From Pseudoalteromonas luteoviolacea NCIMB 1942 (lineage in GTDB: Bacteria; Pseudomonadota; Gammaproteobacteria; Enterobacterales; Alteromonadaceae), in the NCBI RefSeq assembly GCF_001625595.1, contig NZ_AUXT01000172.1:1-56248 (forward strand): a stretch of DNA of 56,248 bases. The letters are read 5' to 3'. The position numbers and the translations under genes were made by a program. Within the stretch, counting starts at the first letter, position 1. Every line of letters starts with the position of its first letter. Of this stretch, positions 54,499 to 56,248 are shown one piece after another. The notes beneath the pieces are model-generated. The model worked only from the letters and a program-made list of their open reading frames with translations. It searched no databases and was not told the origin of the DNA.

Positions 54499-55719
54499 TT
54501 AACCAGCCATCTGCTTACGGTCGTATTCTTCAATTGCATTTCTAAAGATGGTAGGCGCTTTCCAGCCTTCACAATCAAAGCAGCATCCCCCAAGTAAACG
54601 AATTACTTCGTCACGTAAATCAGGGTTCTGCATCTGATATCCAAAGAAAATTGGGTATATCCAGAAGTAACGGATCAAGTCAGCAGCGATCTGTTGGCCA
54701 CCATTACTCCAGTCACGGTATGCATAGAACGGTGTTTTCCAATCATTGCCATCAATGGCTTGTTTGATAGCATCAGCGGCACGGATCCCTTCTTTCATCG
54801 CAAACGATACGCCATACGAAAAAATTGGGTCTAAGAAGCGGTGTGCATCACCAATACATAACCAGCCATCACCGACAAACGGTTCTATACGATAAGAGAA
54901 ATCAGCCATAGATTGCGAATCGCCGATACGCTCCGCATTTTGGAAACGCCTTCTGATCTCAGGGCTGATGTTTTCCATACCCCAGGCAATGGCATCATCT
55001 GGGTTTTTACACTCTTTGTAGTAAAGATCTTTCGGGATCACGATGCCTAGACTGTCTGTATCTGGCGAGATTGGGATGATCCAAGACCAGTGATACTGCT
55101 TCGAATACAAAATGGTGGTGTTAGTTGAAAACGGCGGTAAATCACGTTCCACACCTTTGTAATGTGCAAAAGAAGCGATTTGTTGAGAGAAGAACTCAAT
55201 TTCACGCTTACCAGCGATACCCTTTCTCGACAAGAATGTATTTTGACCACTTGCGTCCACGAGCACTTTTGAGCGCACTTGATGCTCCATGTCGTCAGCT
55301 TTATAGATAGCACCAACAACCTTACCTTCATGCTTGATAACGTCTTTTACAATGCCTTGCTGATATTCAACACCATGCTCAAGCGCTCTGCGCTTCAGCA
55401 TGGTGTCAAAATCGCTGCGCCTTACTTGCCAAGTAGGTGCTAAAATGGGAATGAAGAACTCATTTTTAGACAAAGAGCCGATTACATTTACACCGGGTTT
55501 ATCAGGGAAACCCGCTGCCTCCATCTCTTCGGCTAGACCCAAATCACGAATGATTTGGCCCGCGTTACCAGTCAATGATTCTCCAATATGGAAACGAGGA
55601 AATTCATCTTTCTCGATACACAGAACTGATAGCCCTTTTTTACGGCATTCAATACCACACAAACTACCCGCGGGGCCACTGCCAATAATAACTACGTCGT
55701 AACTTTTGAATGCGTTCAT
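54499..55719 (-). CDS. bmp2: Pyrrole brominase Bmp2 (flavin-dependent halogenase)
   Basis: The 406-residue protein is a PltA-type halogenase: FAD loop GSGPAG at 13-18, the WxWxIP signature WSWIIP at 211-216, and GDAHRFLDPIFSYG near 290-303. Residues 302, 306 and 345 are Tyr, Phe and Ala, which I recall as the Bmp2 pocket set linked to full bromination rather than dihalogenation. It should brominate pyrrolyl-S-Bmp1. Its start overlaps the bmp1 stop by 4 nt. The C-terminal Cys-rich segment LLGGCCFDCEGWKAP is conserved in PltA-like enzymes. Confidence 0.94.
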   Translation of the reverse strand: MNAFKSYDVVIIGSGPAGSLCGIECRKKGLSVLCIEKDEFPRFHIGESLTGNAGQIIRDLGLAEEMEAAGFPDKPGVNVIGSLSKNEFFIPILAPTWQVRRSDFDTMLKRRALEHGVEYQQGIVKDVIKHEGKVVGAIYKADDMEHQVRSKVLVDASGQNTFLSRKGIAGKREIEFFSQQIASFAHYKGVERDLPPFSTNTTILYSKQYHWSWIIPISPDTDSLGIVIPKDLYYKECKNPDDAIAWGMENISPEIRRRFQNAERIGDSQSMADFSYRIEPFVGDGWLCIGDAHRFLDPIFSYGVSFAMKEGIRAADAIKQAIDGNDWKTPFYAYRDWSNGGQQIAADLIRYFWIYPIFFGYQMQNPDLRDEVIRLLGGCCFDCEGWKAPTIFRNAIEEYDRKQMAG

Positions 55720-56248
55720 GCCATTTCCACCTTGTTTAAGAAATCTTCAACAACCCAAACAAACTCTTCTGGGCGCTCTGATGCAGAGAAGTGGCCACAT
55801 CTTGAAAGTCTTGTAACTGTTGCGTTTTCAAGCTTTTCAGCTGCTTTTTCACTCCACTCTGGTGGAATTATTTGGTCGTGGTTACCCGCGACAAACAACG
55901 TTGGTACCATTACACCATCAAATGTCGTTACCATTGATTTACGTGCGTATTCGTCCAAGAAAGTGTGATATGCAGGACGAGACAGTACATCGTTAAGTAA
56001 ATCTTCAAGCGCAGGGGTCATCTTAGGTGGGTGATAATATGCAGCCGCTAAGAATTGTTCAGGGTTAGAAGACATTTTCTTCAAATCCCCCCACCAGCTT
56101 TCAACGTCATCAACCAAACCGAAACCTGTACATACCAGCGCTTTTACTTTGTCTGGGTGACGTCTTGCAATTTCGGTAGCAATCATACTGCCGGCAGAGT
56201 TAGCAACTAATACCCACTCTTTTTCTTCGTAAGCGTATAGCAAAGTGC
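55716..56248 (-). CDS. bmp1: Carrier/thioesterase Bmp1, 3' part only
   Basis: The frame is open to the window edge, so the gene is 5' truncated here. The visible 175 or so residues are an alpha/beta-hydrolase: nucleophile Ser in VLVANSAGS (sequence ANSAG instead of GxSxG), catalytic Asp in VAGNHDQIIPP and His in LSRCGHFSASE. In the described pathway Bmp1 is an acyl-carrier/thioesterase fusion that holds proline and releases the bromopyrrole. The carrier domain lies beyond the edge. It is coupled to bmp2 by a 4-nt overlap. Confidence 0.88.
   Translation of the reverse strand, partial: TLLYAYEEKEWVLVANSAGSMIATEIARRHPDKVKALVCTGFGLVDDVESWWGDLKKMSSNPEQFLAAAYYHPPKMTPALEDLLNDVLSRPAYHTFLDEYARKSMVTTFDGVMVPTLFVAGNHDQIIPPEWSEKAAEKLENATVTRLSRCGHFSASERPEEFVWVVEDFLNKVEMA

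Overview
The window looks like a chromosomal segment of a marine gammaproteobacterium of the order Alteromonadales, most likely Pseudoalteromonas. The evidence is the AT-rich sequence, the sodium-motor gene motY beside rnt, the ratA-rnfH/smpB and fabB/mnmC divergons, a large TonB receptor with tryptophan-halogenase-like neighbours, and a nearly complete brominated marine pyrrole/phenol (bmp) cluster at the right end. No rRNA, tRNA, CRISPR array or intact insertion sequence was seen.

Left part (0-10 kb, mostly minus strand): a BaeS/BaeR-type two-component pair with a glycerate-kinase-like gene, a receiver-only response regulator with a PilZ protein, the DEAH helicase HrpA, a CBS-pair protein and a periplasmic isoaspartyl peptidase.

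10-24.5 kb is a sugar-uptake and central-carbon module. It holds a SapC-family protein, two flavin-dependent (tryptophan) halogenase-like enzymes, a TPR-sulfotransferase and a TonB-dependent receptor. Next to these are pgl-zwf, pgi and a LacI-family regulator. A palindrome with core TGACAACGCTGTCA occurs twice before the receptor and once before pgi/lacI, and a close variant lies just before the first halogenase. This ties the uptake genes, the halogenase and phosphoglucose isomerase into one probable regulon. A 15-nt sequence is also identical in the receptor and halogenase promoters. I regard this as the least understood system in the window.

24.5-42.6 kb is mainly housekeeping: a three-part cysteine desulfurase / decayed metallo-beta-lactamase-like / rhodanese fusion, a TusA-like protein with an AI-2E family permease, bepA, arsC (yfgD), wrbA, a DUF2069 protein, rnfH, ratA, smpB, fabB, mnmC, motY, rnt, a FapA (DUF342) protein and a secreted protein with two H-type-lectin-like repeats.

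42.8-46.3 kb is a patch of decaying genes: a GNAT acetyltransferase fragment, a multi-repeat Ig/cadherin-like surface protein with several stops and a frameshift, a small secreted NTF2/SnoaL-like gene and a LysR regulator. One intact PEP-mutase/isocitrate-lyase family gene sits among them. A PAS-PAS chemotaxis protein resembling BdlA follows.

48.0-56.2 kb (minus strand) is the bmp cluster: bmp1 (thioesterase end only, cut by the window edge), bmp2 pyrrole brominase, bmp3 prolyl-carrier dehydrogenase, bmp4 proline adenylation enzyme, bmp5 phenol brominase, bmp6 chorismate lyase and bmp7 coupling P450. Together they are expected to make bromopyrroles, bromophenols and their biaryl products such as pentabromopseudilin-type compounds. 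The pyrrole half and the phenol half are separated by a 97-nt gap carrying an inverted repeat.
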